A stretch of 64,000 nt of DNA from Burkholderia pyrrocinia (GCF_018417535.1 NZ_CP070978.1:62001-126000); one strand, 5' to 3'; positions 7,659-19,628 are shown, counted from the stretch's first letter. Numbers and translations are program-made. The notes: generated by a model from the letters alone, not told the origin.

Positions 7659-8421
7659 GTCCGCTCCGGTCGTGTCGCTCGCGGGGCGCCGCGTGCTCGT
7701 CACCGGCGGCGCGCGCGGTCTCGGCGCGGCGTTCGTGAAGGCGCTCGTCGCCGCGGGCGCGCGGGTCGCATTCGGCGACGTGCTGGCCGACGAAGGCCGC
7801 GCGCTCGCCGCGCAGCTTGCGCAAGCCGGCCATGCCGCACATTTCTTCGCGCTCGACCTGGCCGATCCGGCCAGCATCGACGCATTCGTCGCGCAGGGCG
7901 CGGCGGCGCTCGGCGGCATCGACGCGCTGATCAACAACGCGGCGATCACGAACTCGGGCGGCAAGCTGTCGACGGAGCTCGACGTGTCGACGTGGGACGC
8001 CGTGATGAACGTGAACGTGCGCGGCGTGTGGCTCGTCAGCAATGCGGCGCTGCCGCACCTCGCGAAGTCGGGGCGCGGCGCGATCGTGAACCTTGCATCG
8101 GACACCGCGTTGTGGGGTGCGCCGAGGCTGCTCGCGTACGTCGCGAGCAAGGGCGCGGTGATCGCGATGACGCATGCGCAGGCGCGCGAGTTCGGCGCGC
8201 ACGGCGTGACGGTCAACGCGATCGCGCCGGGGCTGACCGAAGTCGAGGCAACCGCCTACGTGCCGGCCGAGCGTCACGCGTTCTACATGCAGGGCCGCGC
8301 GCTGACGCGCACACAGGTGCCCGACGACGTGACGGGCCCCGTGCTGTTCCTGCTGTCGGACGGCGCGCGCTTCGTGACGGGCCAACTGCTGCCGGTGAAC
8401 GGCGGCTTCGTAATGAATTGA
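7651..8421 (+). CDS. Short-chain dehydrogenase/reductase (likely dihydrodiol dehydrogenase)
   Basis: 256 residues from the ATG at 7651, which overlaps the oxygenase stop. It has the classical SDR layout: cofactor motif TGGARGLG near residue 20, NNAAI, and active-site YVASK. The C-terminus ends in GQLLPVNGGFVMN, typical of the family. Directly after a Rieske oxygenase, oxidation of a cis-dihydrodiol to a catechol-like diol with NAD+ is the natural role, though a ketone or alcohol substrate remains possible. Confidence 0.88.
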   Translation: MVESAPVVSLAGRRVLVTGGARGLGAAFVKALVAAGARVAFGDVLADEGRALAAQLAQAGHAAHFFALDLADPASIDAFVAQGAAALGGIDALINNAAITNSGGKLSTELDVSTWDAVMNVNVRGVWLVSNAALPHLAKSGRGAIVNLASDTALWGAPRLLAYVASKGAVIAMTHAQAREFGAHGVTVNAIAPGLTEVEATAYVPAERHAFYMQGRALTRTQVPDDVTGPVLFLLSDGARFVTGQLLPVNGGFVMN

Positions 8422-8450
8422 TGTTTTCACCCTTGATGAAGGAGTTGACG

Positions 8451-8978
8451 ATGGCGGACGCCGATCTCGAACGCAAGTCGTGGGACCAGCCGGAAGGCGC
8501 AAGCTTCAACGACTGGATGGAAGGGCGCGTGGCGCGCTACGCGACGCGGCGCTACGACTGGGACGCACTGAAGTTCCAGGCCGACTACGACCCGAAGTAC
8601 CGCCGTGCGCAGATGCGCTATGTCGGCACCGGCGGCACGGGCGTCGCGAAGGACGTCAACACGGTGCCGGCCGGCAACTTCACGTTCTCGACGATGGTCA
8701 TCCCGGCCGGCAACATCGGCCCGAGCCACATCCACATCGACGTCGAGGAAATCTTCTTCGTGCTGCGCGGCAAGATGAAGGTGATCTGCGAGCGCGACGG
8801 GCAGACGTGGGAAGCGATCCTCGGCGAGCGCGACCTGATCTCGGTGCCGCCCGGCGTGTATCGCACGGAAATCAACATCGGCGAGGAAGACGCGCTGATG
8901 TGCGTGATGCTCGGTTCGTCGACGCCCATCACGCCGACCTATCCGCCCGATTCGCCGCTCGCGAAGATCAAGCGTTGA
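8451..8978 (+). CDS. Cupin-domain protein
   Basis: 175 residues from the ATG at 8451, 6 nt after AAGGAG. A single cupin barrel is visible: HIHIDVEEIFFVLRG supplies the His-x-His and Glu ligands of motif 1, and the second motif (ISVPPGVYRTEIN) has lost the usual His, leaving a partial metal site. It could be a small dioxygenase, isomerase or ligand-binding protein of the pathway. It lies between the SDR and the alpha/beta hydrolase with short gaps, so it is co-transcribed. Confidence 0.8.
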   Translation: MADADLERKSWDQPEGASFNDWMEGRVARYATRRYDWDALKFQADYDPKYRRAQMRYVGTGGTGVAKDVNTVPAGNFTFSTMVIPAGNIGPSHIHIDVEEIFFVLRGKMKVICERDGQTWEAILGERDLISVPPGVYRTEINIGEEDALMCVMLGSSTPITPTYPPDSPLAKIKR

Positions 8979-8996
8979 GACGGGGCAGGTGAAGCA

Positions 8997-9893
8997 ATGA
9001 GTGTCATCGACAAACGTGAACGCGACCGCACCGCGGCGTTCGCCGCGCTGCTCGGGCAGTTTCCCGAGCAGCGTTGCGCAGCCGGCGCGGCGGGCACGAT
9101 CGGTTATCGCGAGGCCGGCGCGCAGCATGCGGGCCGCGCGCTGCCCGTCGTGCTGCTGCACGGGATCGGCTCGGGCGCCGCATCGTGGGTGCGCCAGCTC
9201 GACGCGCTCGGCGCATCGCGGCGCGTGCTCGCGTGGGATGCGCCCGGTTACGGCGTATCGACGCCCGTGCACGGCGCGTCGCCGGCCGCCGCCGATTACG
9301 CGGCGTCGCTGAACGCGTGGCTCGAGGCACTCGGCATCGAGCGCTGCGTGCTGGTCGGGCATTCGCTCGGCGCGATCGTCGCGGGCGGTCTCGCCCGCGC
9401 GATGCCCGCGCGGATCGCCGGCCTGCTGCTGGTGTCGCCCGCGGGCGGCTACGGCAGTGCGCCCGCCGAAACGCGCGAATCGCGCCGCGACGCGCGGCTC
9501 GCGATGCTCGCGGAACTTGGCCCGGCCGGGCTCGCCGAGCAGCGCAGCGGCAACATGCTGTCCGGTTTCGCGAGCGAGGATGCCCGCGCGTGGGTGCGCT
9601 GGAACATGGCGCGCATCGTGCCGGCCGGTTATGCGCAGGCCACGCATCTGCTCGCGAACGCCGATCTCGCGACCGATCTCGCCGGTTTTCGCGGCCGCAC
9701 GGCGGTGGCCGTCGGCGCGAACGACGCGATCACGCCGCCTGCCGCATGCGAGCGGATCGCCGCGGCCGCGCATGTCGGGCTGCAGGTGATTCCGCAGGCA
9801 GGCCATGCCGGTTACGTGGAAGCGCCGGCCGTTTATTCCGCACTGATCGACACGTTCTGCCGTCAGTGCGATACGCAGCGAGGGCTGGGATGA
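8997..9893 (+). CDS. Alpha/beta hydrolase, possible C-C bond (meta-cleavage product) hydrolase
   Basis: 298 residues. Nucleophile Ser123 (GHSLG), Asp243 (GANDAIT) and His270 (QAGHAGYVE) form the triad, and LHGIGSG gives the oxyanion strand. Spacing and the cap region fit the MhpC/BphD-like hydrolases that split ring-cleavage products, and an extradiol-type enzyme is encoded at 15679. Esterase activity is the main alternative. It begins 18 nt after the cupin gene. Confidence 0.85.
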   Translation: MSVIDKRERDRTAAFAALLGQFPEQRCAAGAAGTIGYREAGAQHAGRALPVVLLHGIGSGAASWVRQLDALGASRRVLAWDAPGYGVSTPVHGASPAAADYAASLNAWLEALGIERCVLVGHSLGAIVAGGLARAMPARIAGLLLVSPAGGYGSAPAETRESRRDARLAMLAELGPAGLAEQRSGNMLSGFASEDARAWVRWNMARIVPAGYAQATHLLANADLATDLAGFRGRTAVAVGANDAITPPAACERIAAAAHVGLQVIPQAGHAGYVEAPAVYSALIDTFCRQCDTQRGLG

Positions 9894-9972
9894 ACGACCC
9901 CCACGCTCGCATTTGTTCGCTGCCACCCGAGGGGGCGGATGCCGCCTTTGAGGCGGCGCGGCGGGAGGCATC

Positions 9973-10827
9973 ATGAGTGAACCGCTGCAACAAGAAGCCG
10001 AAAACGGCAAGGCCGAGGCCGGCTACGTGGTGCCGGGCCTCGAGCGCGGGCTGCGGATTCTCGCCGAGTTCTCGCCGCGCGAGCCCGTGCTGGGCGCGCC
10101 CGAGTTGTCGAAGCGGCTCGGCATTCCGCGCACGACGGTGTTCCGTCTGCTGCAGACGCTCGAGTCGCTCGGCTTCCTCGAGCGGGCGGACAAGGATCGC
10201 AACTACAAGCTTGGCATCGCCGTGCTGCGGCTCGGCTTCGAATACCTGAGCTCGCTGGAGCTGACCGATCTCGGCCTGCCGGTGATCGAGAGCCTGCGCG
10301 ACGCGACCGGCTTCACGACGCACATCGTGATCCGCGACGGCCGCGACGTCGTGTTCGTCGCGAAAGCGCAGAGCCAGGCGCCGGTGTTCAGCTCGATCCG
10401 CGTGAACGTCGGCACCCGCTTGCCCGCGCATGCGACGACGCACGGCCATGTGCTGATGGGCGACCTGTCGCTGAAGGAGCTGCGCGCGCTGTATCCGCAA
10501 GGCACGCTGAACCGGATGACGAACGCGACGCCGGAGACGGTCGATGCGCTGTACGAAGTGATCCGCGAGGATGCGCTGCGCGGCTATGGCGTCAGCAACT
10601 CGTCGTTCGAGCGCGGCATCTCGGTGGTCACGGCGCCCGTGCGCAACGAGACGCAGAAGATCGTCGCGTGCATCACGGTGACGGTGCCGCGGCCGGAGAT
10701 CGATGCGGCGCTGATCGCGGACGGGTTGATCGACAAGGTGCAGCGCGCGGCGGCGGAACTGTCGCGGCGGCTCAATTACCGCTCGGATGACGAGCACACG
10801 TTTCTTAAGGCGTTAGGACTCCGATGA
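9973..10827 (+). CDS. IclR-family transcriptional regulator (copy 2)
   Basis: 284 residues with the same domain order as the protein at 3393. Long identical stretches include VPGLERGLRILAEFS and LRLGFEYL. It lies inside the catabolic operon, after a GGGAGG site, and its stop overlaps the next SDR start (ATGA at 10824), so it is expressed with the pathway and can give autoregulation. Differences from copy 1 cluster in the effector domain (VFSSIRVNVG versus MFGSVKVHVG) and C-terminal tail, suggesting different ligands for the same operator type. Confidence 0.92.
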   Translation: MSEPLQQEAENGKAEAGYVVPGLERGLRILAEFSPREPVLGAPELSKRLGIPRTTVFRLLQTLESLGFLERADKDRNYKLGIAVLRLGFEYLSSLELTDLGLPVIESLRDATGFTTHIVIRDGRDVVFVAKAQSQAPVFSSIRVNVGTRLPAHATTHGHVLMGDLSLKELRALYPQGTLNRMTNATPETVDALYEVIREDALRGYGVSNSSFERGISVVTAPVRNETQKIVACITVTVPRPEIDAALIADGLIDKVQRAAAELSRRLNYRSDDEHTFLKALGLR

Positions 10828-11613
10828 TTGAGATCGATCTGACCGGGCAGGTTGCGGTGGTGACGGGCGGTTCGTCCGGCATCGGCCTCGCGACCGCCGA
10901 ACGGTTCCTGCAGGCCGGCGCATCGGTCGCGATTTGCGGCCGCGACAGCGACCGCCTCGCACGCGCCGCGGCGATGCTCGGCGAAAAATATCCGGGCGCG
11001 CAACTGCTCGCCGAGCGCTGCAACGTGCTCGACGAAGCCGACGTGGCCGCGTTCGCGCAAGCGGTGTCCGCCCGCTTCGGCCGTGCCGACATGCTGGTGA
11101 ACAACGCAGGCCAGGGCCGCGTGTCGACCTTCGCCGATACGACCGACGACGCGTGGCGCGAAGAGCTCGAACTGAAGTACTTCAGCATCATCCGCCCGAC
11201 GCGCGCGTTCCTGCCGCTGCTGCGCGATGCGGCCGCGCCGACGATCACCTGCGTGAACTCGCTGCTCGCGCTGCAGCCCGAGCCGCACATGGTCGCGACG
11301 TCGTCGGCACGTGCGGGCGTGCTGAGCCTCGTGAAGTCGCTCGCGACCGAACTGGCGCCGCAGCGCATCCGCGTGAACTCGATCCTGATCGGCATCGTCG
11401 AGTCCGGCCAGTGGCGCCGCCGCTACGAAGCGCAGGCGCAAGCCGGCGAAAGCTGGGAAGACTGGACGGGTGCGCTCGCGCGCAAGAAGCACATTCCGCT
11501 GAATCGCTTCGGCAAGCCCGACGAGGCCGCCTGGGCACTTTTTTATCTCGCAACGCATCTGTCGTCCTATACGACGGGCAGCCATATCGACGTTTCTGGA
11601 GGCTTTGCACGCC

Positions 11614-11621
<8 letters not shown>
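10824..11621 (+). CDS. Divergent SDR-fold protein lacking the Tyr-Lys catalytic pair
   Basis: 265 residues. The nucleotide-binding motif TGGSSGIG (residues 14-21), NNAG and active-site Ser146 are present. Where SDR enzymes carry Tyr-x3-Lys, this protein has Thr159 and Arg163 (MVATSSARAG). The rest of the fold, including the C-terminal SGSH-like end (GSHIDVSGGF), is intact, so this is not simple decay. It may bind NAD(P)(H) without classical redox catalysis, or use another acid/base. It overlaps IclR copy 2 by 4 nt and the TPP-enzyme gene by 8 nt. Confidence 0.85.
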
Positions 11622-14089
<2,468 letters not shown>

Positions 14090-14169
14090 GCGGCGCTTCG
14101 GGGAATGGAACGTCCGCCCGCGCCACGGCGAGGGCGGGTGCGCAGAGACAGATTTGTGGGACTTGTGAA

Positions 14170-15660
14170 ATGACTCCTTTCGATACGAGCCTGGTACCCG
14201 ACGGCAACATCCTGATCGGCGGCGAGTGGCGGCGCGGCCGTGGCGCGCCTTACGCGAGCATCTATCCGGCCGACCAGTCGCTGAACCTGGAAGTGTCGAC
14301 GGCGAACGCCGAAGACGCGGCCGAAGCCGTCGAAGCCGCCGATGCGGCATGGCGCCGTGCGGACTGGGCCGGGCTTAAGCCGCACCAGCGCGCGCAGGTG
14401 CTGTACCGCATCGCGGATCTGATCATGCAGCGCCACGAAGCGCTCGCGAACCTGCAGCGTCGCGACAACGGCAAGCCGATCGGCGAGACCCGCGTGCTGG
14501 TGGCGAGCGCTGCGAACACGTTCCGCTATTTCGCGGCCTGCCTCGAAACGCTCGACGAAGAACTGACGCCGTCGCGCGGCGACTACCTGACGATGAGCGT
14601 GTACGAGCCGATCGGCGTGATCGCGGCGATCACGCCGTGGAACTCGCCGATCGCGTCCGATGCGCAGAAGCTCGCGCCGGCACTCGCCGGCGGCAACGCG
14701 GTGGTGCTGAAGCCGGCCGAAGTCACGCCGCTCGTGTCGCTTGCGCTCGCACGCATCTGCGAGGAAGCCGGCGTGCCGAAGGGCGTGCTGAGCGTGCTGC
14801 CGGGCAAGGGCTCGGTGATCGGCGACGTGCTCGTGCGCCATCCGCTGGTGAAGAAGGTGTCGTTCACGGGCGGCACCGAAGTGGGCCGCGGCATCGCGCG
14901 CATCGCGGCCGAGAAGCTGATGCCCGTGTCGCTCGAACTCGGCGGCAAGTCGCCGACGATCGTGTGCGACGACGCCGATCTCGATCACGCGGTCAACGGC
15001 GTGCTGTACGGCATTTTCAGCTCGTCGGGCGAAGCGTGCATCGCGGGTTCGCGGCTGTTCGTGCAGCGCGCGGTGTACGACGAATTCATGAAGCGCCTGG
15101 TCGCGGGCGCACGCAAGCTGCGCGTGGGCGACCCGACGCGGCCCGACACGCAGATGGGGCCGCTGATCACGGCGAAGCACCGCGAATCGGTGGAGCGCTA
15201 CGTCGCGCTCGGCCTGGAAGAAGGCGGCCGGCTGCTGTGCGGCGGCGAGCGGCCGTCGGGCGACGGGCGCGAGAACGGCTTCTTCTATCAGCCGACGATA
15301 CTCGAAGGCTTGCCGAACAGCGCGCGCATCTGCCAGGAAGAAATCTTCGGGCCCGTGCTCGTCGCGATGCCGTTCGACGACGAGGCGTCGCTGATCGCGC
15401 AGGCGAACGACAGCGTGTTCGGTCTTGCCGCCGGCATCTGGACGCGCGACTACAAGCGTGCATGGCGCATCGCGCGCGCGCTCGAGACGGGCACCGTATG
15501 GATCAACACGTACAAGCTGTTCTCGATCTCCACGCCGTTCTCCGGCTGGAAGGAGAGCGGGATGGGCCGCGAGAAGGGGCGTCTCGGCATCCGCGAGTAC
15601 ATGCAGCAGAAGAGCCTCTACTGGGGTTTGAACGACGCGCCGCTGCCGTGGGCGAACTGA
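14170..15660 (+). CDS. NAD(P)-dependent aldehyde dehydrogenase
   Basis: 496 residues from the ATG at 14170. Catalytic Cys290 (GEACIAGS) and general base Glu256 (LELGGKSP) are present, along with the cofactor segment ITPWNSP and the dimerisation C-terminus. It belongs to the betaine/hydroxymuconic-semialdehyde-like branch by overall look. In this operon it likely oxidises an aldehyde released by the TPP enzyme, or a ring-cleavage semialdehyde. It starts 80 nt after the aspartate-dehydrogenase gene and ends 18 nt before the VOC dioxygenase gene. Confidence 0.93.
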   Translation: MTPFDTSLVPDGNILIGGEWRRGRGAPYASIYPADQSLNLEVSTANAEDAAEAVEAADAAWRRADWAGLKPHQRAQVLYRIADLIMQRHEALANLQRRDNGKPIGETRVLVASAANTFRYFAACLETLDEELTPSRGDYLTMSVYEPIGVIAAITPWNSPIASDAQKLAPALAGGNAVVLKPAEVTPLVSLALARICEEAGVPKGVLSVLPGKGSVIGDVLVRHPLVKKVSFTGGTEVGRGIARIAAEKLMPVSLELGGKSPTIVCDDADLDHAVNGVLYGIFSSSGEACIAGSRLFVQRAVYDEFMKRLVAGARKLRVGDPTRPDTQMGPLITAKHRESVERYVALGLEEGGRLLCGGERPSGDGRENGFFYQPTILEGLPNSARICQEEIFGPVLVAMPFDDEASLIAQANDSVFGLAAGIWTRDYKRAWRIARALETGTVWINTYKLFSISTPFSGWKESGMGREKGRLGIREYMQQKSLYWGLNDAPLPWAN

Positions 15661-15678
15661 GCGAAGGGGAATGACGCA

Positions 15679-16641
15679 ATGAGCATCTTGGGAATCGAGC
15701 AGATCACGTACGGCGTCGACGACCTCGCGACCTGCCGGCGCTTTTTCGCCGACTGGGGGCTGAAGGAAGTCGCGCACGACGACACGCGCGCGCGCTTCGA
15801 GACGATGAACGGCTGCACCGTGCTGGCGGTCAGGGCCGACGATCCGTCGCTGCCGCCGGCGTTCGAGGCCGGCCCGACGCTGCGTGAGGTCACGTGGGGC
15901 GTCGCGACGCAGGGCGAACTCGACGCGCTGCGCACGAAGCTTGCCGGCCAGCCGGGCTACTACGCGCAAGACGATGCGGTCGGCTGTATCGACCCGAACG
16001 GGATGGCGATCCGTGTCGAAATCACGCGCAAGCGCGAACTCGACATCACGGGCTCGCCGTCGAACGTGTGGGGCCAGACGCTGCGCGTCGACCAGCCGAG
16101 CCCGATCTATGCACGCGCGGAGCCGGTCGAGGTCGGGCATGTCGTGTTCTTCACGAACTGCCTCGACGCACAGGAAAAGTTCTATCACGAGCTGCTCGGC
16201 TTCGAGACGTCCGATCGCTACCCGGGCCGCGGCGCGTTCATGCGTTGCGCGCCGCACGGCGGCCATCACGACCTGTTCCTGCTCGCGCTGCCGAATGGCA
16301 AGCGCGGCCTGAACCACGTCGCGTTCACCGTGCGCGACATCCATGAAGTGTTCGGCGGCGGCATGCACATCGACCGCTGCGGCTGGGAAACGCAACTCGG
16401 CCCGGGCCGCCATCCCGTATCGTCCGCGTACTTCTGGTACTTCCAGAATCCGGCCGGCGCGCTGATCGAGTACTACGCGGACGAGGACGTCCTGACGCCC
16501 GACTGGCAGCCGCGCGAATTCGAGCCGGGCCCGACCGTGTTCGCCGAGTGGGCCGTCGACGGCGGCCTCGACGGCAACACGCGCCGGCAGAAGAACGCGA
16601 AGGCGCCGGAAGGCAAGTTCATGACGGAGCGCAAATCTTGA
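15679..16641 (+). CDS. Two-domain VOC protein, likely type I extradiol ring-cleavage dioxygenase
   Basis: 320 residues in two vicinal-oxygen-chelate domains. The metal facial triad in the C-terminal domain is His154 (VGHVVFFT), His213 (LNHVAFTV) and Glu264 (ALIEYYAD), as in BphC/CatE-type Fe(II) or Mn(II) dioxygenases. YFWYFQNPAG matches the region that carries the active-site residues near the ligand Glu. The predicted role is meta-cleavage of a catechol-like intermediate. The C-terminal 50 residues extend beyond the minimal domain. Confidence 0.85.
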   Translation: MSILGIEQITYGVDDLATCRRFFADWGLKEVAHDDTRARFETMNGCTVLAVRADDPSLPPAFEAGPTLREVTWGVATQGELDALRTKLAGQPGYYAQDDAVGCIDPNGMAIRVEITRKRELDITGSPSNVWGQTLRVDQPSPIYARAEPVEVGHVVFFTNCLDAQEKFYHELLGFETSDRYPGRGAFMRCAPHGGHHDLFLLALPNGKRGLNHVAFTVRDIHEVFGGGMHIDRCGWETQLGPGRHPVSSAYFWYFQNPAGALIEYYADEDVLTPDWQPREFEPGPTVFAEWAVDGGLDGNTRRQKNAKAPEGKFMTERKS

Positions 16642-17882
16642 CCGAAGCGAACATGCCCGCGCAGCCCGCGCCCGGCACGGTCGTCGTGATCGGCGGCGGC
16701 CAGGCCGCCGGCTGGGTGCTGAAGACGCTGCGCGCGGAAGGCTACGCGGGCCGCCTCGTGATGATCGCCGACGAGGCGCATTTGCCGTACGAACGGCCGC
16801 CGCTGTCGAAGGCCGTGCTGGCCGGCGACGCCGATATCGAATCCGTACGCGTCGTGCGTCCCGACGAATTCGACGCGCTGAACATCGAGGCGTGGCAGCC
16901 GGAACGCGCGGCATCGATCGACCGTGCGCGTCGCGTGGTGCGTACCGAAAGCGGCCGCGAGATCGAATACGACCGGCTCGTGATCGCGACCGGCGGCACG
17001 TCGCGCCGCCTGCCCGACGCGATCGTGAAGACGCCGAACCTGCATTACCTGCGCACGCTCGACGAAGCGGCCGCGCTCGGCGAGAAGCTGCGCGCCAGCC
17101 GGCGCGTGCTCGTGATCGGCGGCGGCTGGATCGGCCTCGAAGTCGCGGCCACCGCGCGCAAGCTCGGCGTCGAGGCGGTCGTGGTCGAAGGCGCGCCGCG
17201 GCTGTGCGGGCGCTCGGTGCCGCAGATCGTGTCGGATTTCCTGCTCGACCTGCATCGCGCGAACGGCGTCGACGTGCGTCTCGGCGCGGCGCTCGCGTCG
17301 CTCGATGCGCAGCCGGACGACGCATCGAAGGTGCGCGCGACGCTCGCCGACGGCACGACGATCGACGCCGATTTCGCGGTGGCCGGCATTGGCCTCGCGC
17401 TGAACGCGTCGCTCGCGAGCGATGCGGGGCTGGCCGTCGACGACGGCATCGTCGTCGACGAATTCGGCGCGACGAGCGACCCGGCGATCTTCGCGTGCGG
17501 CGACGTCGCGAACCATCACAACGGCTGGCTGAAGCGGCGCGTGCGGCTCGAATCGTGGGCCAACGCGCAGAACCAGGCGATCGCGGCCGCGAAAGCCGTG
17601 CTCGGCGTGCGCGCGCCGTACGCGGAGATTCCGTGGTTCTGGTCCGATCAGTATGACGTGAACCTGCAGATCCTCGGCGATCTGCCGGCCGATGCGCAGC
17701 TCGTCGTGCGCGGCGATCTCGCCGCGCGCCGCGCGACGCTGTTTTTCCTTGGCGGAGGGCATGTGAGAGGTGTCATCGCCGTGAACAACGCACGTGAGCT
17801 GAAGCTCGCGCGCAAGTGGATGAACCAGGGCCGGGCAGTGGATACGGAAGCCCTGGCAGACACGACCAAAGCGCTTGCCTGA
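16638..17882 (+). CDS. Ferredoxin reductase (FAD/NAD(P)H, BphA4-like)
   Basis: 414 residues if TTG at 16638 is used. It overlaps the preceding stop (TTGA) and lies 8 nt after GGAG (16626-16629). The ATG at 16653 is the alternative but has no site of its own. FAD motif IGGGQAAGW, NAD(P) motif IGGGWIGLE and the second FAD motif ACGDVANHHN define the pyridine-nucleotide disulfide-type reductases that feed Rieske ferredoxins. No reductase of another type is present, so it should pair with the ferredoxin at 5902. Confidence 0.92.
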   Translation: MTEANMPAQPAPGTVVVIGGGQAAGWVLKTLRAEGYAGRLVMIADEAHLPYERPPLSKAVLAGDADIESVRVVRPDEFDALNIEAWQPERAASIDRARRVVRTESGREIEYDRLVIATGGTSRRLPDAIVKTPNLHYLRTLDEAAALGEKLRASRRVLVIGGGWIGLEVAATARKLGVEAVVVEGAPRLCGRSVPQIVSDFLLDLHRANGVDVRLGAALASLDAQPDDASKVRATLADGTTIDADFAVAGIGLALNASLASDAGLAVDDGIVVDEFGATSDPAIFACGDVANHHNGWLKRRVRLESWANAQNQAIAAAKAVLGVRAPYAEIPWFWSDQYDVNLQILGDLPADAQLVVRGDLAARRATLFFLGGGHVRGVIAVNNARELKLARKWMNQGRAVDTEALADTTKALA

Positions 17883-17909
17883 CCGGGCAAAGACCAGGAG
17901 ACACCCCAC

Positions 17910-19310
17910 ATGAGCACTTTCGACAACGTCGTGGCCGGTCGCGCCACGATGGAAGCTGCCGCCTCCACGCCCGGCGCGATCATCGCGCGGCTCGAGCGGC
18001 TTCCCGGCAACGCGATGCAGATCCGCGCGCGTGTGCTGATCGGCGCCGCGACGTTCTTCGACGGCTTCGACGTGATCACGATCGCGGCGACGCTGCCGCT
18101 GCTGATTCACAAATGGGGGCTGTCGCCGACGCAGATCGGCATGCTGATCGCGTCCGGCGCGATCGGCCAGTTGATCGGCGCATTCCTGTTTCCCGCGCTG
18201 GCCGAGAAGCACGGCCGCGTGAAGGCGATCGCGTGGAGTTCGGCCGTGATCGGCATCACGAGCATCGCGTGCGGCTTCGCGCCGACCTTCGAAGTGTTCG
18301 TGCTGCTGCGGATCCTGCAGGGGCTCGGGCTGGGCGGCGAGTTGCCGGTTGCCGCGACGTACATCAACGAGATCACGCGCGCGCATGGCCGCGGCCGTTT
18401 CGTGCTGCTGTACGAGATCGTGTTCCCGATCGGCCTGCTGGTGTCGATGGCGCTCGGCGCGTGGCTCGTGCCGCGCTTCGGCTGGGAGATCATGTACTTC
18501 GTCGGCGGGCTGCCGCTGATCCTGTCGTTCGTGCTCACCCGTCTCGTGCCGGAATCGCCGCGCTGGCTCGCGTCGCGCGGGCGGCTCGCGGAAGCCGGGC
18601 GCGCGGTGGGCGTGTTCGAAGCGTCGGTGCGCGGCGAGCTGCCGCCGGTCACGCAGGCGGCCGCGTTCGACGAGATGGTGCGCCAGCATCCGAAGCGCAA
18701 GATGAGCGACCTGTTCAGCGCCGCGTATCGCAAGCGCACGCTCGCGGTGGCGACGCTGTGGGCGACCTGCGGGTTCATCCAGTACGGGCTGTCGACGTGG
18801 CTGCCGACGATCTACAAGAACTTCTATCACGCGCCGCTGCAGCTCGCGCTGAATCTCGCGGTGATCGGTTCGGTGATGGGCGTGCTCGGGTCGCTGGCGT
18901 CGGCGCTGCTCGTCGACAAGCTCGGCCGCAAGCCGGTGATCGTGTGGTCGTTCGTGCTGTGCGCGCTGTCGCTGGCGCTCGCGGGCATCTATCACGCGTC
19001 GTCGGTGTATGTCGTCGCGGTCTTCTGCTCGCTGTCGCTCGGGTTGATGGCGTCGGGGTTCATTACCGCGTACGTCTACACGCCGGAACAGTATCCGACG
19101 AGCATCCGCGCGTCGGGCTGCGGGCTCGGCAGCGCATGGCTGAAGATCGCGTCGTTCGTCGCGCCGATGGTCGTGCCGCACGCGATCATCGGCGGGAACC
19201 TCGCGCCGGCGTTCTACCTGATCGGCATCGTGCCGCTGATCGCGGCGGTGACCGTGCATTTCGTCGGGATCGAGACGAAGGGGAAGGTGCTCGAGGCGCT
19301 TGAAGCGTAA
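17910..19310 (+). CDS. MFS transporter, aromatic acid:H+ symporter (AAHS) type
   Basis: 466 residues with about 12 membrane segments. The first loop motif DGFDVITIAA is the DGxD signature of AAHS carriers such as PcaK and BenK. The loop 2-3 segment (EKHGR) and the loop 8-9 motif DKLGRKPV are also present. It is the last gene of the catabolic array and is followed by a terminator. It presumably imports the acidic aromatic substrate that enters through the divergent porin. Confidence 0.92.
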   Translation: MSTFDNVVAGRATMEAAASTPGAIIARLERLPGNAMQIRARVLIGAATFFDGFDVITIAATLPLLIHKWGLSPTQIGMLIASGAIGQLIGAFLFPALAEKHGRVKAIAWSSAVIGITSIACGFAPTFEVFVLLRILQGLGLGGELPVAATYINEITRAHGRGRFVLLYEIVFPIGLLVSMALGAWLVPRFGWEIMYFVGGLPLILSFVLTRLVPESPRWLASRGRLAEAGRAVGVFEASVRGELPPVTQAAAFDEMVRQHPKRKMSDLFSAAYRKRTLAVATLWATCGFIQYGLSTWLPTIYKNFYHAPLQLALNLAVIGSVMGVLGSLASALLVDKLGRKPVIVWSFVLCALSLALAGIYHASSVYVVAVFCSLSLGLMASGFITAYVYTPEQYPTSIRASGCGLGSAWLKIASFVAPMVVPHAIIGGNLAPAFYLIGIVPLIAAVTVHFVGIETKGKVLEALEA

Positions 19311-19342
19311 GCGCGGCCGGCGGTAACGGACGATGTGCACAG

Positions 19343-19367
19343 GCCCGGGCGATGTCCGGGCTTTTTT
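19343..19367 (+). terminator. Intrinsic terminator of the catabolic operon
   Basis: GCCCGG (19343-19348) pairs with CCGGGC (19356-19361) around a 7-nt loop, followed by six T. It lies 33 nt after the transporter stop. Confidence 0.85.
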
Positions 19368-19508
19368 GTTCGGGGCGATCCGGTTGCGTCGCGGGGCAGC
19401 GCGAACGCATGCAATTGTCGACGCATGCCTGGCTGATCTGCTTCAGGAAATCCGGACCGAAATTGATGTTGGTGTTTCGACGCGAGACTCCTCGGAAGGA
19501 GGTTGGCG

Positions 19509-19628
19509 ATGAAACGCAAACGGTTTTCGGTGGAGCAGATCGTGGCGGTGCTCAAGCCGGCGGGGCGGAGGATGCCGGTGGCCGATGATTGCGAGCCGCT
19601 ACAACCACGCTTTGCTGATCTCGCTTGA
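19509..19628 (+). pseudogene. IS3-family transposase OrfA fragment
   Basis: An AAGGAGG site and ATG open a 39-residue frame whose start, MKRKRFSVEQIVAVLK, matches the N-terminus of IS3-family OrfA helix-turn-helix proteins. Similarity ends after about 27 residues (PVAD), and the rest is unrelated sequence up to a stop. No OrfB and no terminal inverted repeats were found, so this is a remnant of a deleted insertion sequence. Confidence 0.75.

Noticed and set aside
16473..19340. 955-codon minus-strand open frame
   Set aside because: It overlaps reductase and transporter genes on the other strand and has His/Arg/Asp-rich shadow composition.
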